A stretch of 64,000 nt of DNA from Oleiagrimonas sp963817755 (lineage in GTDB: Bacteria; Pseudomonadota; Gammaproteobacteria; Xanthomonadales; Rhodanobacteraceae). Below, piece after piece: positions 8,513 to 17,704 of the stretch (position 1 is its first letter; each line of letters starts with the position of its first letter). The stretch lies in the NCBI GenBank assembly GCA_963817755.1, contig CAWFPB010000002.1:186001-250000 (forward strand), in the 5' to 3' direction. The notes beneath the pieces are model-generated. The model was not told the origin of the DNA and searched no databases. It saw nothing but the letters and a program-made list of their open reading frames with translations. The position numbers and the translations under genes are program-made.

Positions 8513-8607
8513 GTAGGAGCGCCGGAAGGCGCGAAGGCGCAAGAGTGATCTGCAGCGTGAAGACCGATTCTTGCGGCGTTGCAGATCGCGCCTTCCGGCG
8601 CTCTTAC
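8513..8607. repeat. Inverted REP-type pair (hairpin)
   Basis: Two 22-base arms, 8513-8534 starting GTAGGAGCGCC and 8586-8607 ending GGCGCTCTTAC, are complementary with one mismatch, and the inner sequence (CGCAAGAG...CTTGCGGCG, GATCTGCA...TGCAGATC) extends the pairing. GTAGGAGCGC is the usual start of REP elements of xanthomonads and pseudomonads. It lies just after the dinG stop, where it could fold and end or stabilise the leftward transcript. Confidence 0.75.
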
Positions 8608-8621
8608 GAGGGGTAGGCGAC

Positions 8622-10730
8622 CTACGCCGCGGCGGTGCGCTCGATGGCGCGCGCGAACGGCGGCAGCGCGGCGAGCATGCGTTGGCCATAGCGGCGCACG
8701 ATCACGCGCCGGTCCAGCAGCACGATGCGGCCGGTGTCGTCCTCGGTGCGGATCAGGCGGCCGCAGTACTGGATCAGCAAGCGCGTGGCCTCGGGCACGC
8801 TGACCTCGAAGAACGGGTTTCGGCCCTGGGCCTCCAGCCACTCGGCGTAGGTGGCGCCGACCGGGTCGGTGGGCACGGCGAACGGCAGCTGCGTGACCAC
8901 CACCGTGGTGCACAGCGTGCCCGGCAGGTCCAGGCCCTCGCCGAACGAGGCCAGGCCGAACAGCGTGCTGCCCTGTCCGGCCTCGATGGCCTCGGCGTGG
9001 TCGGCGACCAGCTGCGACTTGGCCTTGCTGTCCTGCGCGCGGATCTTGCGGATCTTGTCGATCGGCAGCAGCTGCAGCACGCGCTGCATCTTGCGCCGCG
9101 AGGTGAACAGCACCAGGTTGCCGGCGTCCCAGTCCAGGCCGTCCTCAAGCCAGCGCGCCACGGCCTCGGCGTGGGCGTCGCGGTCGTCCGGAAGGACCGT
9201 CAGGTGCGGCACCTCCAGGCGCGCCTGGCGCGCCAGGTCGAACGGCGAGGGCAGGCTCAGGGTGAGCGCGTCGTCGGGCAGGCCGACGGCGTCGGCGTAG
9301 CCACGGAACTCGCCGCCGGCGCTGAGCGTGGCCGAGGTCAGCACCGCGGCGGCGGCGTTTTCCCACAGCACTTCACGCAACAGGTGCGCGGCCGATACCG
9401 CCGAGGCGTGGCAGATGATCTGCTGTTCGCCGTCCATGCTGACCCAGCGCGCCAGCGGTGGCTGGTCGCCCGGATCGTCGTTCGACCAGGCGGTCCAGGT
9501 CGAAAGCTGCCGGCCCAGGCGCTCCAGGGCGATGCCCAGCTCGCGTGCCAGCAGCTCGGCGGCGGGGCCACCGTGTTCCATCTCCACCACTGCGCCGCGC
9601 ACCGCGCGCACCCAGCGCTGGATTTCGCTGGTCTGCAGCATCAGCGTCTGCGCCTGTGCGACCCAGGCCGCCGGCAGCTCGCCCAGCGAGGCGCGCCACT
9701 GCGGTTCGATCTCGTGCGCGGCCGGGGTCCAGTGCAGCTTCACCTCGCGTTCCATCGCCGTGAGCGCATCGCCCAGCGTGGCCAGCAGTTCGCTGCCGCG
9801 TTCGTAGTGCATGCCGCCCAGGCGTTCCTTGTCGCAGTGCGAATACGCACCGCGCACATGGCGATCCAGGCGCACCAGCTGGTTGGCGGCGTGCGCCAGG
9901 TGGGTGTGCGCGGCGCCGCGCTCGACCGCCTTGGACGGCAGGTGATGGGCCTCATCGAACACGTACAGGGTGTCATCGGGCTTGGGCAGGATCACGCCGC
10001 CCCAGGCGTCGTCTTCGCGCGGCATGGTCAGGTCCGACAGCACCAGGTCCTGGTTGGCGACGATGATGTCGGCGTCGGCCACGTCGCGGCGCGCGGCGAA
10101 GAACGGGCAGTGGTGGAAGTGCGCGCAACGGCGCCCGGTGCAGCCGCCGGCGCTGGTGGTGACCAGGCGCCGCACCATCTCCGGCACCTCGGTGGGTGCG
10201 GCGTCCATGTCGCCGTCCCAGGAGTGGTCCGCGAAGGTCGCGCCCAGGGTCTCCAGCGCCTGGGTCTCGTCGGCCTTGGGCGGGCGCGACCACACGGCCA
10301 TGTCCTCGCCCAGGCCCAGCGAGCCCTGGGCATCGTCGGCGGAGGTGCTGGTGGCCATGCGCAGGTCGCGCGGGCACACGTAGCGCTGGCGGCCCTTGGC
10401 CAGGGCCACTTTCGCTTCCAGACCGGTGACTTCCAGGTACTGCGGGATGTCGCGGCGCACCAGCTGTTCCTGCAGCGCCACGGTGGCGCTGGCGATCAGC
10501 AGCTTGCGGTCCTGCGCGCGGGCCACGGCGTGGCCGGCGATCAGGTAGGCCATGGACTTGCCGGTGCCGGTGGGTGCCTCGATGGCGGCCGCGCCGCCGG
10601 GCGCGGCCAGGGCCTTGGCAACCTCGGCCACCATGACCCCCTGCGAACGCCGCGACCGGAAGCCCGGAAGGCCGGTCTTCAGCTGGGCGTAGGCGGCGCG
10701 GATGGCGTCCTTGGTGGCATCGTCGAGCAT
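8622..10730 (-). CDS. dinG: ATP-dependent DNA helicase DinG
   Basis: 702 residues, close to E. coli DinG (716). XPD-like superfamily 2 helicase: Walker A APTGTGKS (52-59), DEAH box at 259-262, and four cysteines for the 4Fe-4S cluster (C119 in RYVCP, then C197, C202 and C208 in GGCTGRRCAHFHHC). Motif VI is seen near the C-terminus (YCGRLIRTEDDTGR). DinG unwinds 5' to 3', resolving R-loops and D-loops and helping replication forks pass transcription units. It is the last gene of a leftward group, 63 bases after the DUF3014 gene. Confidence 0.95.
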   Translation of the reverse strand: MLDDATKDAIRAAYAQLKTGLPGFRSRRSQGVMVAEVAKALAAPGGAAAIEAPTGTGKSMAYLIAGHAVARAQDRKLLIASATVALQEQLVRRDIPQYLEVTGLEAKVALAKGRQRYVCPRDLRMATSTSADDAQGSLGLGEDMAVWSRPPKADETQALETLGATFADHSWDGDMDAAPTEVPEMVRRLVTTSAGGCTGRRCAHFHHCPFFAARRDVADADIIVANQDLVLSDLTMPREDDAWGGVILPKPDDTLYVFDEAHHLPSKAVERGAAHTHLAHAANQLVRLDRHVRGAYSHCDKERLGGMHYERGSELLATLGDALTAMEREVKLHWTPAAHEIEPQWRASLGELPAAWVAQAQTLMLQTSEIQRWVRAVRGAVVEMEHGGPAAELLARELGIALERLGRQLSTWTAWSNDDPGDQPPLARWVSMDGEQQIICHASAVSAAHLLREVLWENAAAAVLTSATLSAGGEFRGYADAVGLPDDALTLSLPSPFDLARQARLEVPHLTVLPDDRDAHAEAVARWLEDGLDWDAGNLVLFTSRRKMQRVLQLLPIDKIRKIRAQDSKAKSQLVADHAEAIEAGQGSTLFGLASFGEGLDLPGTLCTTVVVTQLPFAVPTDPVGATYAEWLEAQGRNPFFEVSVPEATRLLIQYCGRLIRTEDDTGRIVLLDRRVIVRRYGQRMLAALPPFARAIERTAAA

Positions 10731-10793
10731 GCCTTCATTGTCCCACGAGCGCGGCGCGACCGGACGTGCGATCGCGCCGCGGCGGGAACGGGG

Positions 10794-11621
10794 TCAGCTG
10801 GAGCTTGCGGAGGCCGGGTGCTGGCCGACCAGCGCGGCGCGGATGGCACGCAACTTGGCCAGTGCCGCGGTCTCCTGCTTCGGCCCCAGGCGCAGCAGCA
10901 GTTTCTGGCCGATGGCCAGGTTCTCCAGCTGCGGATCGGCGAAACGGTACATGCCCGCGGCGCCTTCCAGCTTCGGCGCTTGCGCCGGTACCGGTGTCTT
11001 CAGCAGCAGGTCGAGCACCTGCACCAGGCGGTCGTTGAAGTGGCTGTTGGGCATGCCGAGCTGGCGCCAGGCCTGCTCGAACAGCGGGTAGCTGTGCACG
11101 TACCAGGAGACCAGTTCCTGGGTGTCGGTCTTCATGAACAGGTCGACATAGGGTGCATAGCGCTTGAGATTGGCCGGCGCCATGACGAGCCCGTCGGCGC
11201 TCTTGTCCACCGAGAAGTGACCGCCGGGCGAGCGCACCGGCAGCGCGCTCGACGGCAATTCGCGACCGGGCAGGGCATTGATGGTGGCCACGATGCGCTG
11301 GATCAGCGATCCGCCGATCAGCAGCTTGCCCGCCGCCGGCCCGCTCAGCTGGGAAAGGTCGTCGCGGACCATGCCGTCGCTGTCCTCCAGCGCGGGCAGG
11401 GCCGTGCTGGCAGCCTGCGCCGGGGCCACGGCGGCCTGGCTGATCGGGTGCTGTTCGGGGGCGGAAGCGGCCGGGGCCGGCACCGTCGAGGCCGCGGGGG
11501 GCGGAGGGGCCTTCGCCGCCGGTGGCTGGTGTTTCAGCAGCAGGTAGCCGCCGATCGCGGCGGCGATCACCACCACCAGGCCGGCGGATACCCACTTGAT
11601 CAATGTGTTCTGGCTGCTCAC
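10794..11621 (-). CDS. DUF3014 protein, membrane anchored
   Basis: 275 residues. One N-terminal transmembrane helix (about 9-28, VSAGLVVVIAAAIGGYLLL), then a P/A-rich linker of about 45 residues and a globular domain with PGGHFSVDK, YAPYVDLF and LIGGSLIQRIVATINALPG, which are hallmarks of DUF3014. Function unknown. The topology is N-in with the domain in the periplasm. The start is a GTG whose last two bases form the TGA of the upstream small gene (GTGA overlap), so the two are translationally coupled. Confidence 0.8.
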   Translation of the reverse strand: MSSQNTLIKWVSAGLVVVIAAAIGGYLLLKHQPPAAKAPPPPAASTVPAPAASAPEQHPISQAAVAPAQAASTALPALEDSDGMVRDDLSQLSGPAAGKLLIGGSLIQRIVATINALPGRELPSSALPVRSPGGHFSVDKSADGLVMAPANLKRYAPYVDLFMKTDTQELVSWYVHSYPLFEQAWRQLGMPNSHFNDRLVQVLDLLLKTPVPAQAPKLEGAAGMYRFADPQLENLAIGQKLLLRLGPKQETAALAKLRAIRAALVGQHPASASSS

Positions 11622-11911
11622 GAGGTGGCTCCGGTCGCGCGAGGGGACGAAGGGTTGGACTGACAGTATCCGACGAGGTTCCGCCGGCAGGTGGCAAATA
11701 CTTCACGAAACTGCCTTCCACTGGCACGCGGATGCACCAGCAGGCAGCGGCGTCGACCATCGCTGCCGTGGCGCCAGGCCGCACACTGGCACAGTTCGCC
11801 GTCCAGGGCGACGATGGCCGGACGCAGCGGCCGGGCCGCATCCTGGCGCACGCGCAGGATCCGTCCGTGCTCGGGTCCACCGATCATGATGCATTCGATG
11901 TCGATTTTCAT
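11618..11911 (-). CDS. Small uncharacterised protein
   Basis: 97 residues from the ATG at 11911, which has GAGGCAGG about 5 bases upstream. MKIDIECIMIGGPEHGRILRV resembles the beginning of small beta-rich proteins that start M-x-x-x-GGPxxG, often of unknown role. Five cysteines (in IEC, LCQC, RRC, FATC and GYC) might bind metal. No signal peptide. It lies 159 bases after the regulator stop and overlaps the DUF3014 start by GTGA. I infer it is a real gene from this coupling; function unknown. Confidence 0.55.
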   Translation of the reverse strand: MKIDIECIMIGGPEHGRILRVRQDAARPLRPAIVALDGELCQCAAWRHGSDGRRRCLLVHPRASGRQFREVFATCRRNLVGYCQSNPSSPRATGATS

Positions 11912-12070
11912 GATGCCTGCCTCGCTGGGTGTCCATGCCGTAATGGGGCCGGTTCCGGAAGGGACCTGGAAGCGGCCTGCGATTCCAGACTGCAGGTGAT
12001 TCGCGGCGGATTGCGGGCACGGACCGGCCCGAATGCGGGCATTCGGGCAGCGGACCGGAGGCAAGGCGGG

Positions 12071-14911
12071 TCAGATCGGTCGCGAGTCGGCGTGCGCGGT
12101 GCGGCGGTCGGACGGCCGGAGGATCGAACGTGCCTGTGCGGCGACGTACAGGTAGCCGTCCTGCCGCGCGTCGCGGATCAGCTTCAGGCCGCGGCTCCGG
12201 GCGGCGGCGTCCAAGCCACGGTCGGCGTCCAGTCGCAGCCGTTCGAGGCGGGCCGGATACAGGCGCGATTTCATGTGCATGGCTTGCGCCTTCTTCAGAA
12301 CCCCGGCCAGGATCCGCTCGGCGCCGGCGTCGTTGCCCAGCCGGTGCGCGAGGTCGGCGCGGGCCAGGTCCAGGCCGAGCCGGGTGGCGCGATCGGACAC
12401 CGAGGCCATGCCGGCATCGATCAGTCGCGATTGCTTGCGCGTTTCGCTGCGTCGACCCAGTCGCACCAGGGCCAGGGCGATGTCGGCACGCGCGGCCATG
12501 GCATCGGCGTTTGCCCCGGCCTTGAGGAAGACCGGCAGCGACATCCGGGCCAATTGCAGCGCATGCGCCGGGTCGCCGGTGTCCAGATCCAGTTCGGCCA
12601 GGTCGCGACGGCTCCAGGCCACCGAGGTGGCCACATGCTGGCGGCGACGCATGGCCAGCGCCTTGCGATAGCCCTTGCGTGCCTGGTCCAGGCGGTTGCG
12701 GACCCGGGCCAGGTCGGCCAGGGCGCTGACGGCATCGCTGGCGTCGCTTTCGGCCTTCTGACCGAGGAAGATGTCACGGGCCTCGCGCAGGTTGTCCCCG
12801 GCTTCGTCGAGCCGGCCGAGGGCGAACTTGGCCATGCCCAGGTTGAACAGGGACGAGGCCACGCTGCGCGGTGCATCGAGCGTGCGCCGCACGGCCAGCG
12901 ACTGCTTTTCGTATTCCATGGCCTGGTCCAGGCGGCCCATGCCGTTGGCCACCGAGGACAGGTTGTTCAGCACCACGGCCACTGCGGCATCGCGATGCAG
13001 GTCCCGAAACAGCGCCAGCGCTTGCCGGTAGCTGTGCAGCGCCTGATCGAGGCGGTCGCGACGGAAATACACGCCTGCGATGTTGTTCAGCGAGGCGGCC
13101 TGCCAGTAGCGGTTGCCGATGCGCGCGAACAGCTCATTGGCATCGCCGTAGGCGGCGACGGCGCGGTCGTAGCGGCCCAGTCCGTCGTCGGCAATGCCGA
13201 TGCGTTGCAGGTTGATGCCGGCGTCGAGGCTGTCCGGGTCGCTGGCGGCGAACAGCTTGCCGGCGCGATGGGCCAGGTCCAGTGCCTGCACGAAATCGTT
13301 CTGTCGGGTGCGGGCGTGGGCGGCTTCGGAAAGGGCACGGGCCTGCATCACGTTCTGGCCGAGGGCGTCGGCGCGAGTCGCGGCGTGCATGGCGTCCGTG
13401 TAGGCGGCAGCGTATTCGTCCAGGTCGGCATGCAGGTTGGCGCTGGCCAGCATCACCCGGGGGTCGTTGCCGAACGGCGGCGGCAACCTGCCCAGGTGGT
13501 CGAGCGTGTCGCGGGCATCGTGGTAGCGGCCGGCCTTTTCCTGCACGCGGGTCAGCATCAGGCCCACATTGAGGCTGTCGGGATTGGCGTCGAACAGCTT
13601 GCGGTAGGCATCGATGGCCTGCGGCCACTGGTGGCTGGCCTCGGCCCCGAGCCCGAGCAGGAGCTGGCGTTGCGCATAGGACAGGCCGGCCGAGTGGCGC
13701 AACGCCAGGCGGGCCTCGGCGGCGGCATTGTGGTTGTCGCCCAGGTCCAGCCAGGCGCGAGCCAGCGCCGAATGCGCCAGTGGAAAATCCGGTTCCTGGC
13801 GGATCGATGCCTGCAACAGGGTGCGTGCCAGCAGCGTCTGGCCCGAAGCCAGCGCGGACAGGCCGCTGGCGTAATCGGCGGCGGCATCGGTACGCGTGGG
13901 CATGCTGGTCAGGAGCTCGCTCCGCTGGGCGGGATCGAGCCGGACCATGCCAAGCCGGGCGCGCAGTTGCCCGCCCAGTTGTCCGACCAGGGTGAACAGG
14001 TCGTCGCCGGTGGCCGTGACCGTGACCGATTGCATGCGCGTCCCGTGACGATGCACGACCAGCTGCACGTCCACGCGGATGCGCGGATCGCCGGGTCCGC
14101 GCCGGCGCAGGTAGGCGCCTGTGATGCTGGCGTCGGCTCCGAGCATGCTGCGCAGGCGTTGCAGCTGCGCCGGTGCCGGAAAGTCCTTGTCCTTGCCAGG
14201 AGTGAGGTCGCGCACCGCCCGCATCACGTCCGCCGCGGGCACGAGGTCGGCCGTGCGTCCGGTGACCAGGTCGGTGCCCAGCATTTCCGAAAGGGCGTCG
14301 CCGATCCAGTCGTAGTCGTGATCATTCGAGAGGTTGCGGAAACCCACGATGGCTATGGTGGGACGTGCGGCATGCATCCGGGGCTTGGCGCCCGTGGACG
14401 CGTGCTGGCGCGGGACCAGCGCGACGGCCAGCGCGACGGCCATGGCCGCGCCGGTCAGCCACCACCATCGCGGCCGCAATCGGTGCCGGGTTCCCGGCGG
14501 GGCGGGGGGAAGAGCCGGTTGTCCCGGGTCCACGCGATCGGACGGACGTGGCGTTGCGGATGAAGCGGCGGGCAGGGCTTCGGTCTCCACATGCACGGTG
14601 GCGACGAAACGGTAGCCGTGGCCGCGCACGGTCTCGATGTAGGCCGGTGATTCTCCGCAGTCGCCCAGTGCGCGGCGCAGCGCGCTGACGTTCCAGGTCA
14701 GGCCGTGCTCCTCGACCACGGTGTGACCCCAGAGTCGCTCGATCAGTGCATCGCGGCACTGCAGGTGTCCGGCTTCGCGAACCAGGAGGACCAGCAGATC
14801 AAAGGCCTTGGGCGTGAGGTGCACGTCCTCCTCGCCGCGCTGAAGTCGACGTTCGTCGGGCGCTAGGCGATACGGGCCGAATCGATATAACGTGCTGAAA
14901 TTACGGGACAT
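12071..14911 (-). CDS. CadC/ToxR-type winged-helix regulator with transmembrane helix, TolB-like and TPR domains
   Basis: 946 residues. An OmpR-type winged helix at about 8-107 (FGPYRLAPDERRL, LTPKAFDLLVLLV, IERLWG, VSALRRALGD, YIETVRGHGYRFVA), a P-rich linker, one transmembrane helix (150-167), then a TolB/FlgO-like segment (IVGFRNLSNDHDYDWIGDALSEMLGTDL) and about 500 residues of TPR repeats such as LNNIAGVYFRRDRLDQALHSY. This is the ToxR/CadC plan: DNA binding inside the cell, sensing outside. It is divergent from the envelope cluster that starts at about 15042, so the cluster is its most likely target. No receiver domain or phosphorylatable Asp is seen, so control is probably by the periplasmic TPR part. 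Confidence 0.9.
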   Translation of the reverse strand: MSRNFSTLYRFGPYRLAPDERRLQRGEEDVHLTPKAFDLLVLLVREAGHLQCRDALIERLWGHTVVEEHGLTWNVSALRRALGDCGESPAYIETVRGHGYRFVATVHVETEALPAASSATPRPSDRVDPGQPALPPAPPGTRHRLRPRWWWLTGAAMAVALAVALVPRQHASTGAKPRMHAARPTIAIVGFRNLSNDHDYDWIGDALSEMLGTDLVTGRTADLVPAADVMRAVRDLTPGKDKDFPAPAQLQRLRSMLGADASITGAYLRRRGPGDPRIRVDVQLVVHRHGTRMQSVTVTATGDDLFTLVGQLGGQLRARLGMVRLDPAQRSELLTSMPTRTDAAADYASGLSALASGQTLLARTLLQASIRQEPDFPLAHSALARAWLDLGDNHNAAAEARLALRHSAGLSYAQRQLLLGLGAEASHQWPQAIDAYRKLFDANPDSLNVGLMLTRVQEKAGRYHDARDTLDHLGRLPPPFGNDPRVMLASANLHADLDEYAAAYTDAMHAATRADALGQNVMQARALSEAAHARTRQNDFVQALDLAHRAGKLFAASDPDSLDAGINLQRIGIADDGLGRYDRAVAAYGDANELFARIGNRYWQAASLNNIAGVYFRRDRLDQALHSYRQALALFRDLHRDAAVAVVLNNLSSVANGMGRLDQAMEYEKQSLAVRRTLDAPRSVASSLFNLGMAKFALGRLDEAGDNLREARDIFLGQKAESDASDAVSALADLARVRNRLDQARKGYRKALAMRRRQHVATSVAWSRRDLAELDLDTGDPAHALQLARMSLPVFLKAGANADAMAARADIALALVRLGRRSETRKQSRLIDAGMASVSDRATRLGLDLARADLAHRLGNDAGAERILAGVLKKAQAMHMKSRLYPARLERLRLDADRGLDAAARSRGLKLIRDARQDGYLYVAAQARSILRPSDRRTAHADSRPI

Positions 14912-15041
14912 TCATGTCCCCCGCTGAGCTTCACACGCAAATCACACACAGGTTAACCCCTTTTTGCAGGCAAGCAAGCATGGGAAGCGTGAAAGTTGCG
15001 TCGGCTCGCGGGAAGGGAACGAGCGGGGAGGCAGGGACATC
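14912..15041. promoter_or_regulatory. Divergent control region between the regulator and the envelope cluster
   Basis: 130 bases shared by the leftward regulator and the rightward cluster. It contains an A/C-rich stretch (TTCACACGCAAATCACACACAGG) and AT-richer GGTTAACCCC, a palindromic 10-mer at about 14952-14961, which may be a binding site. Assignment of actual promoters is not possible by eye. Confidence 0.35.
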
Positions 15042-15581
15042 GTGCGTGCAATGTATCGGCATCGACGATCCGGCAGGTTCATGCGGCCATGGCTGTTCAT
15101 GGTCGGCGCCAGCCTGCTGCAGGCGGCGCCGGTGCCGGCGAAGCCTCCACCGCGACTGCGGATACAGCCGCATACGGTGCGCCCGCGTTATGCCTACCGG
15201 CTGGGTGCGAGCACGCTGCGCGTGCAGCGCGACTGCCGTCGCACAGGGCATATCCTGCTGCGGCTGCGCATCCGGGTGATCAACCGCGGTACGCGCCGTA
15301 TCGAATTGCCGGTGCTGCTTGAGGCCGGACTCGCCACACCCGGTGCGCATTCGATGCGGGTGCCGGTGCCGTCGGTGGCGCCGGGCGGCAACGCCTGGAT
15401 GCAGGTCGACGTGCCCGATACTCCGCAGCGCGGGGGCGTGCACCGTGCGTCACTGCGGGTTGCGCTGAGCGCTGCTGGCAAGACATGGAACCGGCTGTCG
15501 TTGCCGGCACCGTCGTTGGGCGCGCCTTGTCATCCAGGCCATCGCCGGGCCGCACCGCACGCCGTGGAGAATGTCCAATGA
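15042..15581 (+). CDS. Exported protein with a CARDB-like beta domain (cluster gene 1)
   Basis: 179 residues from the GTG at 15042, chosen for GGAGG 10 bases upstream; ATGs at 15051 and 15081 are alternatives. A signal peptide is visible (RPWLFMVGASLLQAAPVPA). The mature part has one beta-sandwich-like domain (LRLRIRVINRGTRRIELPVLLEAG, SVAPGGNAWMQVDV, RASLRVALS) like CARDB or other Ig-type adhesion modules. Its stop overlaps the next start by ATGA. No known function. The C-terminus is basic and possibly disordered. Confidence 0.65.
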   Translation: MRAMYRHRRSGRFMRPWLFMVGASLLQAAPVPAKPPPRLRIQPHTVRPRYAYRLGASTLRVQRDCRRTGHILLRLRIRVINRGTRRIELPVLLEAGLATPGAHSMRVPVPSVAPGGNAWMQVDVPDTPQRGGVHRASLRVALSAAGKTWNRLSLPAPSLGAPCHPGHRRAAPHAVENVQ

Positions 15582-17704
15582 ACGTGCGACGACTTTCCCG
15601 GGCCATGGCGTTGAGCCTGCTGCTTGCGCCGGTCGCAGCGTGGTCGCAATCGGCCTGGAATGCGCGACTGGAAGCGGCGCGGCAGGGCGGATCCTACACA
15701 CCGACCGAATCCCTGCGTCTGGTCTTTCCGCAGACGCTGGATGCCACTGCGCGTGGCGAGCTGGCGCTGGAACTGGATGCGATCGACGTCACCGCATTGG
15801 CCAGCTCGAATGCCGACGGCATGGCCTACACGCCCCTGCAGCCCCTGCAGCCGGGCAAGCACACGTTGCGCCTGGTCAGCTACGACGACCAGGGCGCGAT
15901 GCAGGTGCACGGAACCTGGAGCTTCACCGTGCAAGCCCGGTCCGCCGCGCCGGTTGCCAGTGGCGAAGAACCTGCCCCGGTGCCGAGCCGCACCCGCATG
16001 CGCGCCGACATTGCTTTGGGCGGCAGCGAACGCGTGGCCGACCAAGGCCTTGGTGCCACGCCACCGGCGCGGTTCAGCAGTGACGGTTCGGCATCGCTGG
16101 GCATGACCACGCAAGGCGCGCGCTGGGGCACGGCCACCCAGGTCGACCTGACCGAGGCCGGCCCGCAGGCGACCGCCACCGCAGTCAATCCGGGCGGACC
16201 CGGCACGCAGAACCGCAGCGTACAGCTGGGCCAGTTCAGCGTGGCGGCACAGACCGACAGCGTGCACCTGAAGGCGGGGGATCAGACCCTGCCCTGGAAC
16301 GGACTGGTGGTCTCGCAGATGAGCCGGCGAGGCCTGTCCGGGCGGGTGGACGTCAAGCCCATGCATGCCGGTATCGGCGTGTTCTCGGTGCGCTCGGACG
16401 TGATCAGCGGTTTCGCGCACGGCCTGGGCGTGGGCGATGCCGATCATCGCGTTTCCGGCGGGCTGGTCGACTGGCGTCCGCTGCCCGAAGCTGACGCGCT
16501 GGACCTGACCCTGGCCTATGCGGGTGGACGCGGCGCGTCGGATGGCCTGGCGACGTTCAACACGCCGCTGGCGCACACACCCTCGGGCACCGCCTGGGGC
16601 ATGGATCTGGACTCGCAGCTTCTCGGCCACCGGTTGCATCTGCATGGCGCTTTGGCGCGGTCGACCTACGACTTCGGTGTGCCCAGCCTGCCGCGTCGCA
16701 GCGACACGGCGCGCAACCTGTCGATGAGCTACCAGCCGGCCCGTTCGGCCGATGCCTCCGGCGCGCCGGCAGTGTATTCGCAGACCGCCCTGAGCTATCA
16801 GTCGACCGGCACCTATTTCCGCTCGCTGGCCAATCCCGGCGTGACTCCCGACCTGCGCCAGTGGCAACTGTCGCAAAACCTGGGCGGACAGTCGTGGTCG
16901 CTGCAGGGCAGCTTCGGGCTGGATGCGGACAACGTCGACCACAACACGCTGCTGACCACGGTCTACACGCGGCGCTTGCAGATGACGGTGTCGCTGTTCC
17001 CGGCCTCGTCCTCGCGCGATGACGGGGGTGGCTGGGCCCACTGGCTGGGCACGCCGTACTACAGCTTGAGCATGGATGCCTCGCACAGTCGCAACGGCGC
17101 GCGAGCCGATATCCGCGACCCGCGTACCGACCTGATGATCACCAGCTTCAACGCCAGCGCGCAGTTTTCGCATCCGCGCTGGAACTGGAACCTGGGCCTG
17201 ATGCTGGGCGGTACCACCGACCACACCGGCCAGCAGGACAGCAACCGCCTGTTCGGCCCGACCCTGGGCGCCAACGTGACCCTGGGCCAGAGCGGCAATG
17301 CCGGTTTCGCCCTGCAGTACACCGACACCTACGATCGCGTGCTGTTCACGCATTCGCGCGATGCCAGCTACAACCTGTTCCTTTCCGGTGACCTGATCGG
17401 CAACGCGCTCAACGGGCAACTGAACTATTCCATCACGCACTCGGCGCAGGCAGTGAGCCAGTTCATGGGCACGCCGCAGCCCGGCATGTCCTACAACACG
17501 CGCACCCTCAACGGCAGCCTGCTGTGGCATGCGCTTCCGGTGCAGACCAACCGTGCAGGCCTGGATGTCAGTCTCAGCGGCGTCTGGAACCACGGGGGCT
17601 ACCCCACCGTGATGGGCATGCCGATGATGCCGGTCGACACCTACCAGGTGTTCCTCAAGGTGAACCTGGTCCTGCCGCTGCGCCACCCGGGAGAATCGCC
17701 ATGA
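15578..17704 (+). CDS. Probable outer-membrane beta-barrel protein with N-terminal Ig-like domain (cluster gene 2)
   Basis: 708 residues with a signal peptide ending VAAWSQ. Residues about 30-125 form an Ig-like domain (SLRLVFPQTL, LQPGKHTLRLVSYDDQG, GTWSFTVQ). From about 190 onward the sequence is a long series of alternating hydrophobic strands separated by short turns and longer loops (e.g. GLVDWRPLPEADALDLTLAYAGG, WQLSQNLGGQSWSLQGSFGL, FALQYTDTYDRVLF), typical of a large barrel of more than 16 strands. It may be a porin-like or usher-like export channel for the other cluster proteins; I recognise no TPS, usher or LptD signature. Translationally coupled on both sides (ATGA). Confidence 0.65.
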   Translation: MNVRRLSRAMALSLLLAPVAAWSQSAWNARLEAARQGGSYTPTESLRLVFPQTLDATARGELALELDAIDVTALASSNADGMAYTPLQPLQPGKHTLRLVSYDDQGAMQVHGTWSFTVQARSAAPVASGEEPAPVPSRTRMRADIALGGSERVADQGLGATPPARFSSDGSASLGMTTQGARWGTATQVDLTEAGPQATATAVNPGGPGTQNRSVQLGQFSVAAQTDSVHLKAGDQTLPWNGLVVSQMSRRGLSGRVDVKPMHAGIGVFSVRSDVISGFAHGLGVGDADHRVSGGLVDWRPLPEADALDLTLAYAGGRGASDGLATFNTPLAHTPSGTAWGMDLDSQLLGHRLHLHGALARSTYDFGVPSLPRRSDTARNLSMSYQPARSADASGAPAVYSQTALSYQSTGTYFRSLANPGVTPDLRQWQLSQNLGGQSWSLQGSFGLDADNVDHNTLLTTVYTRRLQMTVSLFPASSSRDDGGGWAHWLGTPYYSLSMDASHSRNGARADIRDPRTDLMITSFNASAQFSHPRWNWNLGLMLGGTTDHTGQQDSNRLFGPTLGANVTLGQSGNAGFALQYTDTYDRVLFTHSRDASYNLFLSGDLIGNALNGQLNYSITHSAQAVSQFMGTPQPGMSYNTRTLNGSLLWHALPVQTNRAGLDVSLSGVWNHGGYPTVMGMPMMPVDTYQVFLKVNLVLPLRHPGESP

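Noticed and set aside
8571..11663. Long open frame on the plus strand (1030 residues)
   Set aside because: It lies antisense to dinG and DUF3014, and its translation is low-complexity Q/R/G/H-rich without any family. Codon bias of GC-rich genes opens such frames.
11603..14563. Long plus-strand frame (986 residues) opposite the TPR regulator
   Set aside because: Shadow of the regulator gene; no domain, and the opposite strand has clear winged-helix and TPR motifs.
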